Below, piece by piece: positions 28,397 through 39,327 of a stretch of 64,000 nt of DNA. The notes under the pieces are model-generated. The model was not told where the DNA came from. It did no database searches and worked only from the letters and a program-made list of their open reading frames with translations. How positions within the stretch are numbered: the first letter of the stretch is position 1; every line of letters starts with the position of its first letter. Where the stretch lies: assembly GCA_016871175.1 (NCBI GenBank), contig VFZL01000017.1:1-64000 (forward strand), written 5' to 3'. The translations under genes were made by a program, and so were the position numbers. The stretch is from Acidimicrobiia bacterium. GTDB lineage: Bacteria; Acidobacteriota; Vicinamibacteria; Vicinamibacterales; CAVVIG01.

Positions 28397-28743
28397 CCGG
28401 CGCGACGAGCAACCCCCTCGCACGGACACGCCGTTCGATGGACGGAGCGCCTCGCCCATGCAAGCGTTTGCGCAACGAGAGGCGCGTGGAGCCTGCGCTC
28501 CATGTACAATGACGTTCGTTCAGTGTCCCCGCGACGCGACCCCGCCCTCTGGCGGCCCATCCTTCATCGTCCTGCCGCCGGTCCGAGGTAAATCCTCGCT
28601 GGTCGTCTCTGTGACAAGTGTCGATAGAACAAGAAGATACGGTCGTCCTGACGGACGCGTGCCATATACTGCCGAGTTGCGCGACCGGGGTAACTCTGAT
28701 GGATGGCTCGTTGCTCTCCGATTAAGACCTTGAGGTCAGGTGC
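28397..28743. promoter_or_regulatory. Intergenic region: two hairpins and a candidate promoter for the pnt operon
   Basis: 347 bp. At the upstream end a perfect 7-bp inverted repeat GCGCCTC / GAGGCGC (28447-28453, 28479-28485) is followed at once by a 6-bp hairpin TGGAGC-CTGC-GCTCCA (28487-28502), possibly a terminator, though no T-run follows. A -10-like TATACT lies at 28665-28670, about 75 bp before pntAA, without a convincing -35. Shine-Dalgarno GAGGT precedes the ATG at 28744. Confidence 0.35.
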
Positions 28744-29871
28744 ATGCGGATCGGGATCCCGACTGAGATTCGATCAGGTGAGACGCGCGTCGCCGCAACA
28801 CCGGAGACGGTGAAGAAGCTTGCGGCCGGCGGGTTTCATGAGGTGTGTGTCCAGTCGGGCGCCGGCGTTCACGCGAGCGTTCCCGACCGCGAGTTCGAGG
28901 CGGCCGGGGCGTCGCTCGTGCCGACCGCCGCCGACCTGTATGCCCGGTCGGAGCTGGTCCTCAAGGTCCGGGCACCGGAAGCGCCCGAGATCGCGCTGCT
29001 GCGGCCGGGCGCCTTGTTGATCGGCCTGCTGAACCCTCACGACGCCCAAGGGCTGGCGGCGCTCGCTGCGCGTCAGGTCACCGGTTTTGCGCTGGAGCGT
29101 CTGCCACGGATCACGCGCGCGCAAGCCATGGACGTCCTGTCGTCGCAAGCCAATATCGCGGGTTACAAGGCCGTGGTCATCGCGGCGGACGCCTACGGGC
29201 GATTCATGCCGATGCTGATGACGGCCGCCGGGACGGTGAAGGCGGCTCGGGTGCTGGTCCTCGGGGCGGGCGTCGCCGGCCTCCAGGCGATCGCGACCGC
29301 CAAACGGCTCGGCGCCGTCGTCGAAGCGTTCGACGTCCGGCCTGCAGTCAAGGAGCAAGTGGAATCGCTGGGCGCGAAGTTCGTCGAAGTGCCGGTCTCC
29401 GACGAGGAGAAGAGACAAGCGGAAACGGCCGGCGGCTATGCCCGCGAGATGAGCGACGAGTACCAGAGGCGCCAGGCTGCGCTCATCGATGAGCGGGCGC
29501 GGGCGGCAGACATCATCGTCACCACCGCGCTCATCCCTGGGCGTCCGGCGCCGGTCCTCATCCGCGAGGACACGCTCAAGGCCATGAAGCCAGGCTCAAT
29601 CATCGTTGACCTCGCGGTGGAACAGGGCGGTAACTGCCCGCTCAGCGTCAAGGACAAGACGGTGGTCCAGCACGGAGTGACGCTCATCGGCTACTCGAAT
29701 CTTCCCGCCATGCTCCCAGCCGATGCGAGTGCGTTGTACGCACGCAACGTCCTCGGCTTCGTGAATCTGTTGGTCGACCCGAAGACCGGCGAGCTCAAGC
29801 TCAATCGCAACGACGAGATCATTGCCGGCGCGCTCGTCTGCATCGACGGCGGCGTCGTCCCTGCCGCGTGA
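28744..29871 (+). CDS. pntAA: NAD(P) transhydrogenase, alpha subunit part 1 (NAD(H)-binding domain I)
   Basis: 375 residues. With PntAB and PntB it forms the proton-translocating transhydrogenase that couples hydride transfer between NADH and NADP+ to proton movement. This soluble domain I binds NAD(H): [21 protein letters not shown] at the start, the Rossmann glycines in [22 protein letters not shown] near residue 180, and the mobile-loop RDQ region ([13 protein letters not shown]). The first of three genes, it overlaps the next by 4 bp if PntAB starts at GTG 29868. Splitting alpha into AA and AB is a common bacterial arrangement. It lies directly upstream of the 2-oxoacid oxidoreductase and complex I genes on the same strand. 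Confidence 0.95.
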   Translation: MRIGIPTEIRSGETRVAATPETVKKLAAGGFHEVCVQSGAGVHASVPDREFEAAGASLVPTAADLYARSELVLKVRAPEAPEIALLRPGALLIGLLNPHDAQGLAALAARQVTGFALERLPRITRAQAMDVLSSQANIAGYKAVVIAADAYGRFMPMLMTAAGTVKAARVLVLGAGVAGLQAIATAKRLGAVVEAFDVRPAVKEQVESLGAKFVEVPVSDEEKRQAETAGGYAREMSDEYQRRQAALIDERARAADIIVTTALIPGRPAPVLIREDTLKAMKPGSIIVDLAVEQGGNCPLSVKDKTVVQHGVTLIGYSNLPAMLPADASALYARNVLGFVNLLVDPKTGELKLNRNDEIIAGALVCIDGGVVPAA

Positions 29872-29879
29872 GTCTGCCC

Positions 29880-30197
29880 ATGACCGGAACCATCGACCCC
29901 GTTGTCGTCAACCTCACAGTGTTCGTCCTTGCCGTCTTCGTTGGGTATCAGGTGGTGTGGCGTGTGACGCCCGCGCTGCACACGCCCCTCATGAGCGTGA
30001 CCAACGCGATCAGCTCCGTGATTCTGGTGGGCGCGATTCTCGCGGCCGGATCCGGGGAGAACGGCCCCGGCGCCTGGCTGGGCACCGTTGCCGTCGGGTT
30101 GGCAGCCATCAACACGTTTGGCGGCTTCCTGGTCAGTCAGCGGATGCTGGAGATGTTCAAGAAGAAAGAGAAGTCGCAGGACGGGTCCAAGAAGTAG
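29880..30197 (+). CDS. pntAB: NAD(P) transhydrogenase, alpha subunit part 2 (membrane)
   Basis: 105 residues from ATG 29880 (GTG at 29868 is possible and overlaps the pntAA stop). Three membrane helices are visible: [34 protein letters not shown] and [19 protein letters not shown]. The conserved [14 protein letters not shown] and [17 protein letters not shown] match PntA C-terminal membrane domains. It completes the alpha subunit and contributes to the proton channel with PntB. Confidence 0.95.
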   Translation: MTGTIDPVVVNLTVFVLAVFVGYQVVWRVTPALHTPLMSVTNAISSVILVGAILAAGSGENGPGAWLGTVAVGLAAINTFGGFLVSQRMLEMFKKKEKSQDGSKK

Positions 30198-30217
30198 ACG
30201 CGAAGAGTAGATCCACG

Positions 30218-31621
<1,404 letters not shown>

Positions 31622-31876
31622 GGGCGCTTCGGTTGGAGCTGGCGGCCATCGGCCCTCGTCCGTCGCGCAGCGCCTCTCCGGCCACCGCAACCGGCTTTTC
31701 GACGATGCACCGATCCGCTCACGACAAGGGGCGCTGGCGTCAGTGCTGGCGGTTCGGGGGCGTGAATCCGGGCCAAATCGCCATGGAAACGCCCTGTTCT
31801 ACGCAGGGCTTTGGACCGAGATCGTGATAATCTGGAGTGCCCGGTTGGCCGTGGTGGCCGCCGGAGACAAGTGACA

Positions 31877-33712
31877 ATGCCCGAGACCGACCTGTTAGCC
31901 CCGGAAGCCCCGTCCGCCGCCCGTAACCAGCGTGTCGTCAACAATTTCGCGATTCAAGTGGCCACCGTCAATGGCTCCGGTAGCCAGACCGCCAACCTTG
32001 TGTTGCTGCGCTCGATCTTTCAGATGGGCGTGCCCGTGTCGGGCAAGAACATGTTCCCGTCGAACATCGCCGGGCTGCCTACCTGGTACACCATCCGCGC
32101 CAGCGCGAACGGCTACCTGGGCCGCAAGAAGGAAGTCGATTTTCTCATCGCGATGAATCCCGAGACGGCGCGTGAGGATGTGCTGACGCTCGCCCCTGGC
32201 GCCGCCGTGGTGTTCGACGAGCCGCTCAAATTGGCCGACCTGCGGAAGGACCTCGTGTTCTATCCGGTCCCCTTCGATAAGCTCGTGACCGGTCTCACCA
32301 CCGACGCCAAGCTGCGCCGGCCCGTGCGCAACATGCTCTACGACGGCGTGCTCTCGCGGCTGCTGTCCATCGACATGGCGCAGATGGAGCACGCTATCCG
32401 GAAGCAGCTGGGGCGCAAGCAAAAGGCGATCGATCTCAACCTGGGCGCGCTGAAGATCGGGTACGACTACGCCGCTGCTAACCTCCCGAAACAGGATCCC
32501 TTCGTCATCGAGCCCATGGACAAGACGCAGGGCATGATCCTGATCGAGGGCAATGCCGCAGCGGCCATCGGTTGCATGATGGCCGGCGTCACGGTCGTCG
32601 GGTGGTATCCGATCACACCGTCCAGCTCGCTGTGCGAATCGCTCATCGACTACCTGAAGAAGTACCGTCGCGACGAGACAACCGGGAAGGCGACCTATGC
32701 TGTGATTCAGGCCGAGGATGAGATCGCGGCTCTCGGCATGGTCATCGGCGCGGGTTGGATGGGCGCGCGCGCGATGACGTCCACGGCGGGCCCCGGTATT
32801 TCGCTGATGTCGGAGTTCACCGGCCTCGGGTACTACGCCGAAGTCCCGGCCGTCATCTTCGACGTCCAGCGGGCGGGCCCGTCGACGGGCCTCCCGACAC
32901 GAACCGGCCAGCAAGACGTCCTCTCGACCGCGTTTCTGTCCCACGGCGATACGAAACACCCGCTGCTGTTGCCCGCTTCGGTGAACGAGTGCTACACGAT
33001 GGCCATGGATGCTTTCGACGTGGCGGAACGGCTCCAGACGCCGGTCTTCGTGCTCACCGACCTCGATCTCGGGATGAACACGTGGATGTCAGATCCGTTC
33101 CAGTATCCAACCAAGCCGTTCGATCGTGGCAAGCGTCTGGACGCGGACACGCTGAAGCGCCTCGGTAGCTTTGGCCGCTATCGCGACGTGGACGGCGACG
33201 GCATCCCGTATCGCACCGTGCCGGGTGACGGTATGCCCGCGTTCTTCACGCGCGGATCAGGTCACAACGAGTTGGCTCAGTACAGCGAGCGTGCCGACGA
33301 CTACGCCAAGAACCTCGATCGCCTCGATCGGAAGTTCGAGACCGCCCGCACCCTGGTGCCCAAGCCCGAAGTGGACCTGGTCGACGGGGGCCGCGTCGGC
33401 CTCATCGCGTACGGCACGACGCACTGGGCCATCGTCGAGTCCCGCGATCAACTGCGCGCCGAACACGGGTTCACGACGTCGTACCTGCGCCTGCGGGCGT
33501 ATCCATTCTCCGAGGAGGTCGCGGCGTTCATCGACGCGTGCGACCGCGTGTACGTCGTGGAACAGAACCGCGACGGGCAGATGGCGTCGTTGCTCAAACT
33601 GGACAGCACGCTGGAGCGGTTCGCGAAGATTCGCAGCATTCGCCACTACATTGGCCTGCCCATCGACGGCCGGTCCGTCACGACGGAACTGCTGCGCCAA
33701 GAAGGCCGGTAA
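31877..33712 (+). CDS. korA: 2-oxoacid:ferredoxin oxidoreductase, fused gamma-alpha subunit (2-oxoglutarate type)
   Basis: 611 residues from ATG 31877. The gamma domain comes first (ATVNGSGSQTANLVLLRSIF, YTIRASANGYLGRKKEVDF), then the alpha/pyrimidine-binding domain (YPITPSSSLCESLIDYLKKY, IQAEDEIAALGMVIGAGWMGARAMTS), followed by a KorA C-terminal transketolase-C-like part ending LPIDGRSVTTELLRQEGR. With KorB it oxidatively decarboxylates a 2-oxoacid, probably 2-oxoglutarate in the TCA cycle, and reduces ferredoxin. KorAB enzymes of this layout are heterodimeric and lack their own dicluster domain. Substrate choice cannot be fixed from the sequence alone. Confidence 0.93.
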   Translation: MPETDLLAPEAPSAARNQRVVNNFAIQVATVNGSGSQTANLVLLRSIFQMGVPVSGKNMFPSNIAGLPTWYTIRASANGYLGRKKEVDFLIAMNPETAREDVLTLAPGAAVVFDEPLKLADLRKDLVFYPVPFDKLVTGLTTDAKLRRPVRNMLYDGVLSRLLSIDMAQMEHAIRKQLGRKQKAIDLNLGALKIGYDYAAANLPKQDPFVIEPMDKTQGMILIEGNAAAAIGCMMAGVTVVGWYPITPSSSLCESLIDYLKKYRRDETTGKATYAVIQAEDEIAALGMVIGAGWMGARAMTSTAGPGISLMSEFTGLGYYAEVPAVIFDVQRAGPSTGLPTRTGQQDVLSTAFLSHGDTKHPLLLPASVNECYTMAMDAFDVAERLQTPVFVLTDLDLGMNTWMSDPFQYPTKPFDRGKRLDADTLKRLGSFGRYRDVDGDGIPYRTVPGDGMPAFFTRGSGHNELAQYSERADDYAKNLDRLDRKFETARTLVPKPEVDLVDGGRVGLIAYGTTHWAIVESRDQLRAEHGFTTSYLRLRAYPFSEEVAAFIDACDRVYVVEQNRDGQMASLLKLDSTLERFAKIRSIRHYIGLPIDGRSVTTELLRQEGR

Positions 33713-33740
33713 TCGCCACTTCGAAGGAGATTCATCGCGC

Positions 33741-34790
33741 ATGTCCACGACTGTTCAGCCACCGGCCCCTGGGAAGAAGGTCAATCGCATCGGACTCGAG
33801 CCGGTCGCGTATCGTGGCGGCAAGACGACGCTCTGCGCGGGGTGCGGGCACAACGCCATCACCGAGCGCATCATCGACGCCTTCTACGATCTCGGCGTCG
33901 AGCCAACCGACGTCGTCAAGCTCTCCGGCATCGGGTGCTCGAGCAAGAGCCCGGCGTACTTCCTCGGCAGCGCGCACGGCTTCAACTCGGTCCACGGCCG
34001 CATGCCGTCTGTCAGCACCGGCGCCGTGGTCGCCAATCGCAAGATGATCGCGATTGGCGTCAGCGGTGACGGCGACACGGGTGCCATCGGCGTCGGCCAG
34101 TTCGTGCACCTCATGCGCCGGAATCTGCCGATGATTTACATCATCGAAGACAACGGCTGCTACGGACTGACCAAGGGGCAGTTCTCGCCGACGGCCGACC
34201 TGGGCTCCAAGCAGAAGAGCGGCGTCATCAACGATTTGCCGCCGATCGACACGTGCACCCTGGCGATCGAGCTGGGGGCTTCGTTCGTCGCGCGGTCGTT
34301 CTCGGGCGATCCGAAGCAGCTCAAGGCGATCCTCAAGGCGGCGATTAGCCATCGCGGCACCTGCATGATCGACGTCCTGTCGCCGTGCGTCACTTTCAAC
34401 GATCACGAGGGCTCGACCAAGAGCTATCAGTACGCGAAGGACCACGAAGAGCCCGTGGCGGACATGGATTACGTGCCGTTCTTCGAGGAAATCTCGGTCG
34501 ACTACAACCCGGGCACGACGACGGCGGTGACGCTGCACGATGGATCGAAGCTGCTGCTCACGAAATTGAATGAGCAGTACAATCCGACCGACAAGTCCGC
34601 GGCGCTCAGCCTGCTGCGCGAGACCTCGACGCGTGGCGAGTTCGCTACCGGGATTCTCTACCTGGAGCCGGACAAGCAGGACTTCGTGGACCTGCTGGGC
34701 CTCGTCGACGAGCCCTTGGCGTTTCTTGACGAGTCGAAGCTACGGCCCGGTCGAGCTGCGCTCCAGGAGATCATGGAGAGCTTTCGGTGA
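33741..34790 (+). CDS. korB: 2-oxoacid:ferredoxin oxidoreductase beta subunit
   Basis: 349 residues. The thiamine-diphosphate/[4Fe-4S] subunit: TTLCAGCGHNAITERII supplies two cluster Cys residues, LSGIGCSSKSPAYFLG a third and IDVLSPCVTFND the fourth. The TPP/Mg motif is GVSGDGDTGAIGVGQFVHLMRRN. KAILKAAISHRGTCMI and YAKDHEEP are also typical. It transfers electrons to ferredoxin. It follows korA by 28 bp and is followed after 49 bp by nuoA, so kor and nuo genes may share a transcript. Confidence 0.95.
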   Translation: MSTTVQPPAPGKKVNRIGLEPVAYRGGKTTLCAGCGHNAITERIIDAFYDLGVEPTDVVKLSGIGCSSKSPAYFLGSAHGFNSVHGRMPSVSTGAVVANRKMIAIGVSGDGDTGAIGVGQFVHLMRRNLPMIYIIEDNGCYGLTKGQFSPTADLGSKQKSGVINDLPPIDTCTLAIELGASFVARSFSGDPKQLKAILKAAISHRGTCMIDVLSPCVTFNDHEGSTKSYQYAKDHEEPVADMDYVPFFEEISVDYNPGTTTAVTLHDGSKLLLTKLNEQYNPTDKSAALSLLRETSTRGEFATGILYLEPDKQDFVDLLGLVDEPLAFLDESKLRPGRAALQEIMESFR

Positions 34791-34839
34791 TCGAGTCCGC
34801 CTCAAGCGCCGCTCGTGAGCGTGTGGGAAGGACCCGTTC

Positions 34840-35196
34840 GTGACCGGGTACGCTCCCGTCGCGATCTACGTGGGATTCATCGTCGCGTTCGCGGTCGTGT
34901 CGCTGGCGGCGGCCAGGCTGCTTCGAAGCCCGAGCCGCGCGGTCGCAGGCAAGCTCGATAGCTACGAGTGCGGCGCCGACCCGGTGGGCGACGCGTGGAT
35001 TCAGTTTCCCGTTGGGTTCTATTTGGTTGCCCTCGTCTTCATCGTCTTCGACGCGCTTGCGGTGTTCCTGTTTCCCTGGGCGCTCGTGTTGCGGCAGCTG
35101 GGTGTCCAGGGGCTGGCCGCGATGCTGCTGTTTCTGGGGATAGTGACCATGGGGTGGGTGTATGCCTATCGGGAGCGGATGTTCGAGTGGAAATAA
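34840..35196 (+). CDS. nuoA: NADH-quinone oxidoreductase subunit A (complex I)
   Basis: 118 residues, GTG start. Three helices: [42 protein letters not shown] and [19 protein letters not shown]. The signature [16 protein letters not shown] and the acidic residue in [11 protein letters not shown] are conserved in NuoA/ND3. First gene of nuoABCDH. NuoB starts at GTG inside its last codons (10-bp overlap). Confidence 0.95.
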   Translation: MTGYAPVAIYVGFIVAFAVVSLAAARLLRSPSRAVAGKLDSYECGADPVGDAWIQFPVGFYLVALVFIVFDALAVFLFPWALVLRQLGVQGLAAMLLFLGIVTMGWVYAYRERMFEWK

Positions 35197-35825
35197 AAGG
35201 CCCCGTCCCGCAGATTCCCGTCCCGTTCTGGAGAGACGTGAAGGACCTCCAGGAGTGGGAGCGTCTGCGCCAGTGGCGCCCGACGAACGATAGGCATTCA
35301 GCCGCGTTTGAGGCCGTGACCGAAGGGATTCACGGCTTTCCCGGCGGGTTCGTGGTCACCACGCTGGCGGACAGGTTCCTCAACTGGGCACGGAAATCAT
35401 CTGTTTGGCCGGTGACCTTCGGTCTCGCCTGTTGCGCCATCGAAATGATGGCGACCTTTGCCTCGCGGTTCGACGTGGAGCGCCTGGGCATGGTGCCGTG
35501 GGCCTCGCCCAGGCACTCGGATCTCATGATCATCTCGGGCACGGTGACCATCAAGATGGCGCCGATGCTCGAGCGCATCTACAACCAGATGCCGGACCCG
35601 AAGTGGGCGGTCTCAATGGGTTCGTGCTCCAACTCGGGCGGTCCGTTTCGGCACGGGTATCACGTGGTCAAGGGCGTCGATCGCATCATCCCGGTGGACG
35701 TCTACGTGCCGGGATGTCCACCGCCGCCCGAGTCGTTGTTGAACGGGTTGCTGCTCCTCCAAGACCAGATCTCCCACTTCAAGCGGACCGGCCAGCGCGC
35801 CGCCCCTAACCCGAAGCTCGACTAA
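35187..35825 (+). CDS. nuoB: NADH-quinone oxidoreductase subunit B (complex I, cluster N2)
   Basis: 212 residues from GTG 35187. The N2-cluster Cys residues are visible: [11 protein letters not shown] (tandem Cys), MGSCSNSGG and [34 protein letters not shown] is a standard NuoB segment. N2 is the terminal iron-sulfur cluster that hands electrons to quinone. The N-terminus has a 40-residue extension before the conserved core ([14 protein letters not shown]), longer than in E. coli NuoB. Confidence 0.96.
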   Translation: MEIKGPVPQIPVPFWRDVKDLQEWERLRQWRPTNDRHSAAFEAVTEGIHGFPGGFVVTTLADRFLNWARKSSVWPVTFGLACCAIEMMATFASRFDVERLGMVPWASPRHSDLMIISGTVTIKMAPMLERIYNQMPDPKWAVSMGSCSNSGGPFRHGYHVVKGVDRIIPVDVYVPGCPPPPESLLNGLLLLQDQISHFKRTGQRAAPNPKLD

Positions 35826-35837
35826 GGGCCTCTCCCC

Positions 35838-36317
35838 GTGAGCGCTGTCCCCGTCAGTCTTGACGCCGCGAAGACCCTCATCGGTGAGCGCTTTGCCGGG
35901 GCACAGGTCAAGGATCCACCCGCGGGCGGTCGCGTGCTCACCGTCACCGTGGCGCCTGACCAGTGGGTCCCGTTTGCGCACTTCGTGCGGGACGCCCTTG
36001 ACTGCCGGTTCTTTTCATTTCTTTCGGCGGTGGACTGGAAGGCGGACGGACTCGAGGTCGTCGCACGCGTGGACAACCTCGACGAGCGCGTGTCGGTCAC
36101 GATGAGGACCCGGCTGGGCGCAGGCGTCAGCACCTGTGCTTCGCTGGTGCCGCTCTACGCCGGCGCGGACTGGATGGAGCGGGAGTGCTACGACATGTTC
36201 GGCATCCGCTTCGAGGGCCACCCTGATCTCCGGCGGATCCTGCTCGACGACAACTGGGAAGGGTATCCGCTCCTCAAGTCCTACGCGGTTGATACGCCGC
36301 ATCCACCGTACCGATGA
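35838..36317 (+). CDS. nuoC: NADH-quinone oxidoreductase subunit C (complex I)
   Basis: 159 residues, GTG start. The 30-kDa subunit motif is in PLYAGADWMERECYDMFGIRFEGHPDLRRILL, split here as ADWMERECYDMFGI and GHPDLRRILL. It ends in a segment matching the NuoC tail (WEGYPLLKSYAVDTPHPPY). It is separate from NuoD, unlike the NuoCD fusion of E. coli. Its stop overlaps the nuoD start (ATGA). Confidence 0.95.
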   Translation: MSAVPVSLDAAKTLIGERFAGAQVKDPPAGGRVLTVTVAPDQWVPFAHFVRDALDCRFFSFLSAVDWKADGLEVVARVDNLDERVSVTMRTRLGAGVSTCASLVPLYAGADWMERECYDMFGIRFEGHPDLRRILLDDNWEGYPLLKSYAVDTPHPPYR

Positions 36318-37528
36318 CTCCAGAGACACTCGACCGGTTGGCGCGTGCGCCGGCCACGCCAGACCCCACGGCCACGCCCCTGCGGACGCGTGTGGAGGTA
36401 GACTACTCGGGCGGAGAACGGCTCACGCTGAACATGGGCCCGCAACACCCGTCCGCGCACGGGGTGTTCCGGGCCGTCCTCACGCTCGAGGGCGAGACCG
36501 TCGTGGGCGTGGACGCGGTGATCGGGTATCTGCACCGCTGCCACGAGAAGCTGGCCGAGACGCTGACCTACGCGCAGTATCCCTCCATCGCCTCGAAGAC
36601 GGACTACGTCGCCGCCATGACGAGCGAGTTCGCGTACGTCCTGGCGGCGGAAGCCCTCGCGAAGATCGAAGTGCCGCCGCGCGGGCAGTACCTCCGTGTG
36701 ATCATGGCGGAGTTACAGCGCGTCGCGTCGCACCTGCTCTGGCTCGGCACATGGTGCATGGACATGGGCGGCGCGCTCGGTGGCGGTGCCACGATCTTTC
36801 TGTACTGCATCCGCGAACGCGAGCGCATCCTGGATCTGTTCGAGTCGCTCGTCGGCGCGCGCCTGCTGTACGGGTTCTATCAGGTGGGCGGCACGCGCTA
36901 CGACATTCCCACGGGATGGGCGGACCAGTGCCGAAAGACGCTGGACGAGGTCGCCGCCCGAATCGACGAATACGAACGGTTGCTCGATGACAATCCCTTC
37001 TTCGAAGCCCGGTCCAAGGGCGTGGGCGTCCTCTCGCGCGAGCTCGCGCAGTCGGTCGGTGTCAGCGGACCCCTGCTTCGCGGCTCCGGCATCGATTTCG
37101 ATCTCCGAAAGGCCGAGCCGTACTCGTCGTATCAGGACTTCATCTTCACCGTGCCGGCCGATCCCGGTGGGGATTGTCTCGCTCGATACCGCGTCCGGAT
37201 GGCTGAAATGCGCCAGGCAATCGCCATCGTCAAGCAAGCGCTCGACAAGCTACCCGAGGGGACGATCTCATCGCGTCCCGGCTTGAAGTCCGTGGCGCAG
37301 GTGCGCGTGCCGGTGGGCGAGACGTACGCACGGGTCGAGGGGCCGCGTGGTGAGGTCGGCTGTTACCTCGTCGCTGACGGCAGCGCGAAGCCTTACAGGA
37401 TGAAGTGGCGCGGCGCGTCGTTCTCCAACCTGTCGGTGTTGCCGCACATCCTCGTCGGCCACAAGATCGCCGACGTCGTCGCGATCATGGGGTCGGTGGA
37501 CCCGGTCTTCGGCGAGGTCGATCGCTGA
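36314..37528 (+). CDS. nuoD: NADH-quinone oxidoreductase subunit D (complex I)
   Basis: 404 residues. The 49-kDa subunit lines the quinone pocket: LTLNMGPQHPSAHGVFRAVL near residue 36, HRCHEKLAE, the GVGVLSREL region, and LRGSGIDFDLRKAEPYSSY. The conserved quinone-binding His (QHPSAHG) is present. The C-terminus ends VAIMGSVDPVFGEVDR, as expected. Its TGA overlaps the nuoH ATG by one base, indicating coupling. Confidence 0.97.
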   Translation: MTPETLDRLARAPATPDPTATPLRTRVEVDYSGGERLTLNMGPQHPSAHGVFRAVLTLEGETVVGVDAVIGYLHRCHEKLAETLTYAQYPSIASKTDYVAAMTSEFAYVLAAEALAKIEVPPRGQYLRVIMAELQRVASHLLWLGTWCMDMGGALGGGATIFLYCIRERERILDLFESLVGARLLYGFYQVGGTRYDIPTGWADQCRKTLDEVAARIDEYERLLDDNPFFEARSKGVGVLSRELAQSVGVSGPLLRGSGIDFDLRKAEPYSSYQDFIFTVPADPGGDCLARYRVRMAEMRQAIAIVKQALDKLPEGTISSRPGLKSVAQVRVPVGETYARVEGPRGEVGCYLVADGSAKPYRMKWRGASFSNLSVLPHILVGHKIADVVAIMGSVDPVFGEVDR

Positions 37529-38502
37529 TGCCCGCCTGGCTCTCGCCGCTGATCGCGCCGTTCATCCTCCTGAACGCGCTGGTCCTGCTCCTGGCCTACG
37601 TGACGTTGCTCGAGCGGAAGTTCGCGGCCCGGATGCAGTCACGCGTGGGCCCCTATCGTGTTGGACCGCACGGGCTGCTCCAGCCGATCGCCGACGCGCT
37701 GAAGCTGATGATGAAAGAGGACATCGTGCCGAACGCGGTCGATCGGCGCGTGTACAACCTCGCGCCGATCATCTTCTTCGTGCCCTGCATGCTCATCTTC
37801 GCGACGATTCCATTCGCGCCCGGCTTGGGCGTCGCCGACCTCAACATCGGCATCTTGTTCTTCCTGGCCGTCTCGTCGCTGGAGATCGTCGGCCTCTTCA
37901 TGGCTGGTTGGGGATCGAACAACAAGTACGCGTTGCTGTCCGCGATGCGGGCGGTGAATCAGATCATCTCGTACGACCTGCCGTTCATCTTCGCCTCCTT
38001 GGTGCCTGTCCTGCTCGCCGGGTCACTGCGACTGTCTGACATTGCGGCAGCGCAAAGCGGCCTCTGGTTCGTCGCGTATCCGGTCATCGGGCAGGTCGCG
38101 TTCATCCTGTACGTCGTGTCGACGCTGGCGGCCGAGAACCGCGTGCCGTTCGACATCCTCGAAGCGGAGTCGGAGCTCGTGGCAGGCTTCCGGGTCGAGT
38201 ACTCGGGGATGAAGTTCGCCTTGATTCAGCTCGGCGAGTACGCGCACGTGGTCGGGTCGTCGTTCCTCGGCGCGCTCCTCTTCCTCGGGGCGTGGGCGGG
38301 ACCAGGTCCGGCGTGGCTCGGTCCGCTGTGGTTCCTGCTGAAGGCGATGTTCGTCTTCCTGCTGGTGACGTGGGTCCGCTGGAGCTTTGTGCGGATTCGC
38401 GTGGATCAGATCCTCGCCTTGTCGTGGAAGGCGCTGCTGCCATCCACGCTCCTCCTGCTGGTCGCCACCGCGATCGTCGTCGTCTGGCGCGCCGGCGCAT
38501 AG
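37528..38502 (+). CDS. nuoH: NADH-quinone oxidoreductase subunit H (complex I)
   Basis: 324 residues with eight predicted helices. It contains the quinone-channel segments LLERKFAARMQSRVGPYRVG, LKLMMKEDIVP, YALLSAMRAVNQIISYDLPF, ENRVPFDILEAESELVAGFRVEYSGMKFAL (E and D residues of the acidic funnel) and FLLVTWVRWSFVRIRVDQI. The gene ends with TAG. In most genomes nuoI follows at once; here nuoI lies 6.7 kb downstream, after a minus-strand insertion. Confidence 0.96.
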   Translation: MPAWLSPLIAPFILLNALVLLLAYVTLLERKFAARMQSRVGPYRVGPHGLLQPIADALKLMMKEDIVPNAVDRRVYNLAPIIFFVPCMLIFATIPFAPGLGVADLNIGILFFLAVSSLEIVGLFMAGWGSNNKYALLSAMRAVNQIISYDLPFIFASLVPVLLAGSLRLSDIAAAQSGLWFVAYPVIGQVAFILYVVSTLAAENRVPFDILEAESELVAGFRVEYSGMKFALIQLGEYAHVVGSSFLGALLFLGAWAGPGPAWLGPLWFLLKAMFVFLLVTWVRWSFVRIRVDQILALSWKALLPSTLLLLVATAIVVVWRAGA

Positions 38503-38604
38503 ACCCGAGCCTGATCAAGCCCCGGCCCACGGAAGGCGTTGCGCCCGGTTATGGACGCGGGTACGGGCCGAAGTCCGACGTCCCCTGCACGGGATGGGGA
38601 AAGA

Positions 38605-38805
38605 TTGTCCAGTTTGGTGTGGCTCAATCGCGTCGACCTGCTGACGATGATCGACGGGGTGACGTTCGACGAGGCATGGCACGACCGCGTGTCGGGCCAT
38701 TACGGCCGGGAAGTGCTGGACTCCATCGGCCGTGCGGAGCGCATTCGGCACCTGCGAGCGAGTGGGCGGCCGCAGGATCTCCTGGACATCGAGGGCCTCT
38801 CGTAA
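38605..38805 (+). pseudogene. Remnant: C-terminal end of a nucleotidyltransferase-like (AbiEii/MNT-type) protein
   Basis: About 66 codons: SSLVWLNRVDLLTMIDGVTFDEAW, then RVSGHYGREVLDSIGRAERI and ASGRPQDLLDIEGLS. The final RxxxxGRPQDLLDIE is what I recognise from the C-termini of small nucleotidyltransferase-type proteins, where it reads K-x-A-S-G-R-x-Q-D-L-A-D-x-x. No N-terminal GS-x-DxD active site is found upstream; that sequence abuts nuoH. It looks like a leftover at the junction between nuoH and the minus-strand block. Confidence 0.45.
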
Positions 38806-38906
38806 ACGCAGCACTTCGCGCTTCGGCGACGGTCCGTCGTCGTCGGCCGAGGTCGCGTGACGTGGGATAGGGCACGCTCGGAGCTCGAGACCGGCAGAGG
38901 CGAACG

Positions 38907-39302
38907 CTACTCTCCGACTGACGGCTCCACGAGGGTGCCGTGTGCCGCCTGACGGTCCGCTGGCGCGAGCGCCATGAGCTTCGGTGCGGCTTTGATGTGC
39001 ACCTGCACTTGCGCTTCGGCGGCCGCAAGCGCCGCCGCGTCTCCCGCGCGATACGCGCGGTTCGCTTCGATCAGCGCGTTCTGATGCGCCGGCGTGGCGT
39101 CCGGGCTCTCGTAGATGGCCGCGACTGGGCACGCCGGGATGCAGGCGCCGCAGTCGATGCACTCATCCGGATGAATGAAGAGCATCGAGGTAAGCGCGAA
39201 CTCTGGTTCGTCTTTGCGGGGATGGATGCAGTCGACCGGGCACACGTCGACGCACGCCGTGTCCTTCGTCCCGATGCAAGGGTCTGTGATGATGAACGGC
39301 AT
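38907..39302 (-). CDS. Ferredoxin, 7Fe/8Fe dicluster type, with C-terminal extension
   Basis: 131 residues from ATG 39302. The cluster motifs are CIGTKDTACVDVCPVDC and CIDCGACIPACPV, nearly identical to those in the 937-1197 ferredoxin. About 60 extra residues follow, Ala-rich and helical (AALAAAEAQVQVHIKAAPKL). It lies downstream of nifJ and osmC on the same strand, inside the interrupted nuo locus. The natural guess is that it carries electrons from the pyruvate and 2-oxoglutarate oxidoreductases to complex I. The extension is not in the first copy. Confidence 0.92.
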   Translation of the reverse strand: MPFIITDPCIGTKDTACVDVCPVDCIHPRKDEPEFALTSMLFIHPDECIDCGACIPACPVAAIYESPDATPAHQNALIEANRAYRAGDAAALAAAEAQVQVHIKAAPKLMALAPADRQAAHGTLVEPSVGE

Positions 39303-39327
39303 GAGCGGGTCCCGCCTGCTCAGCCGC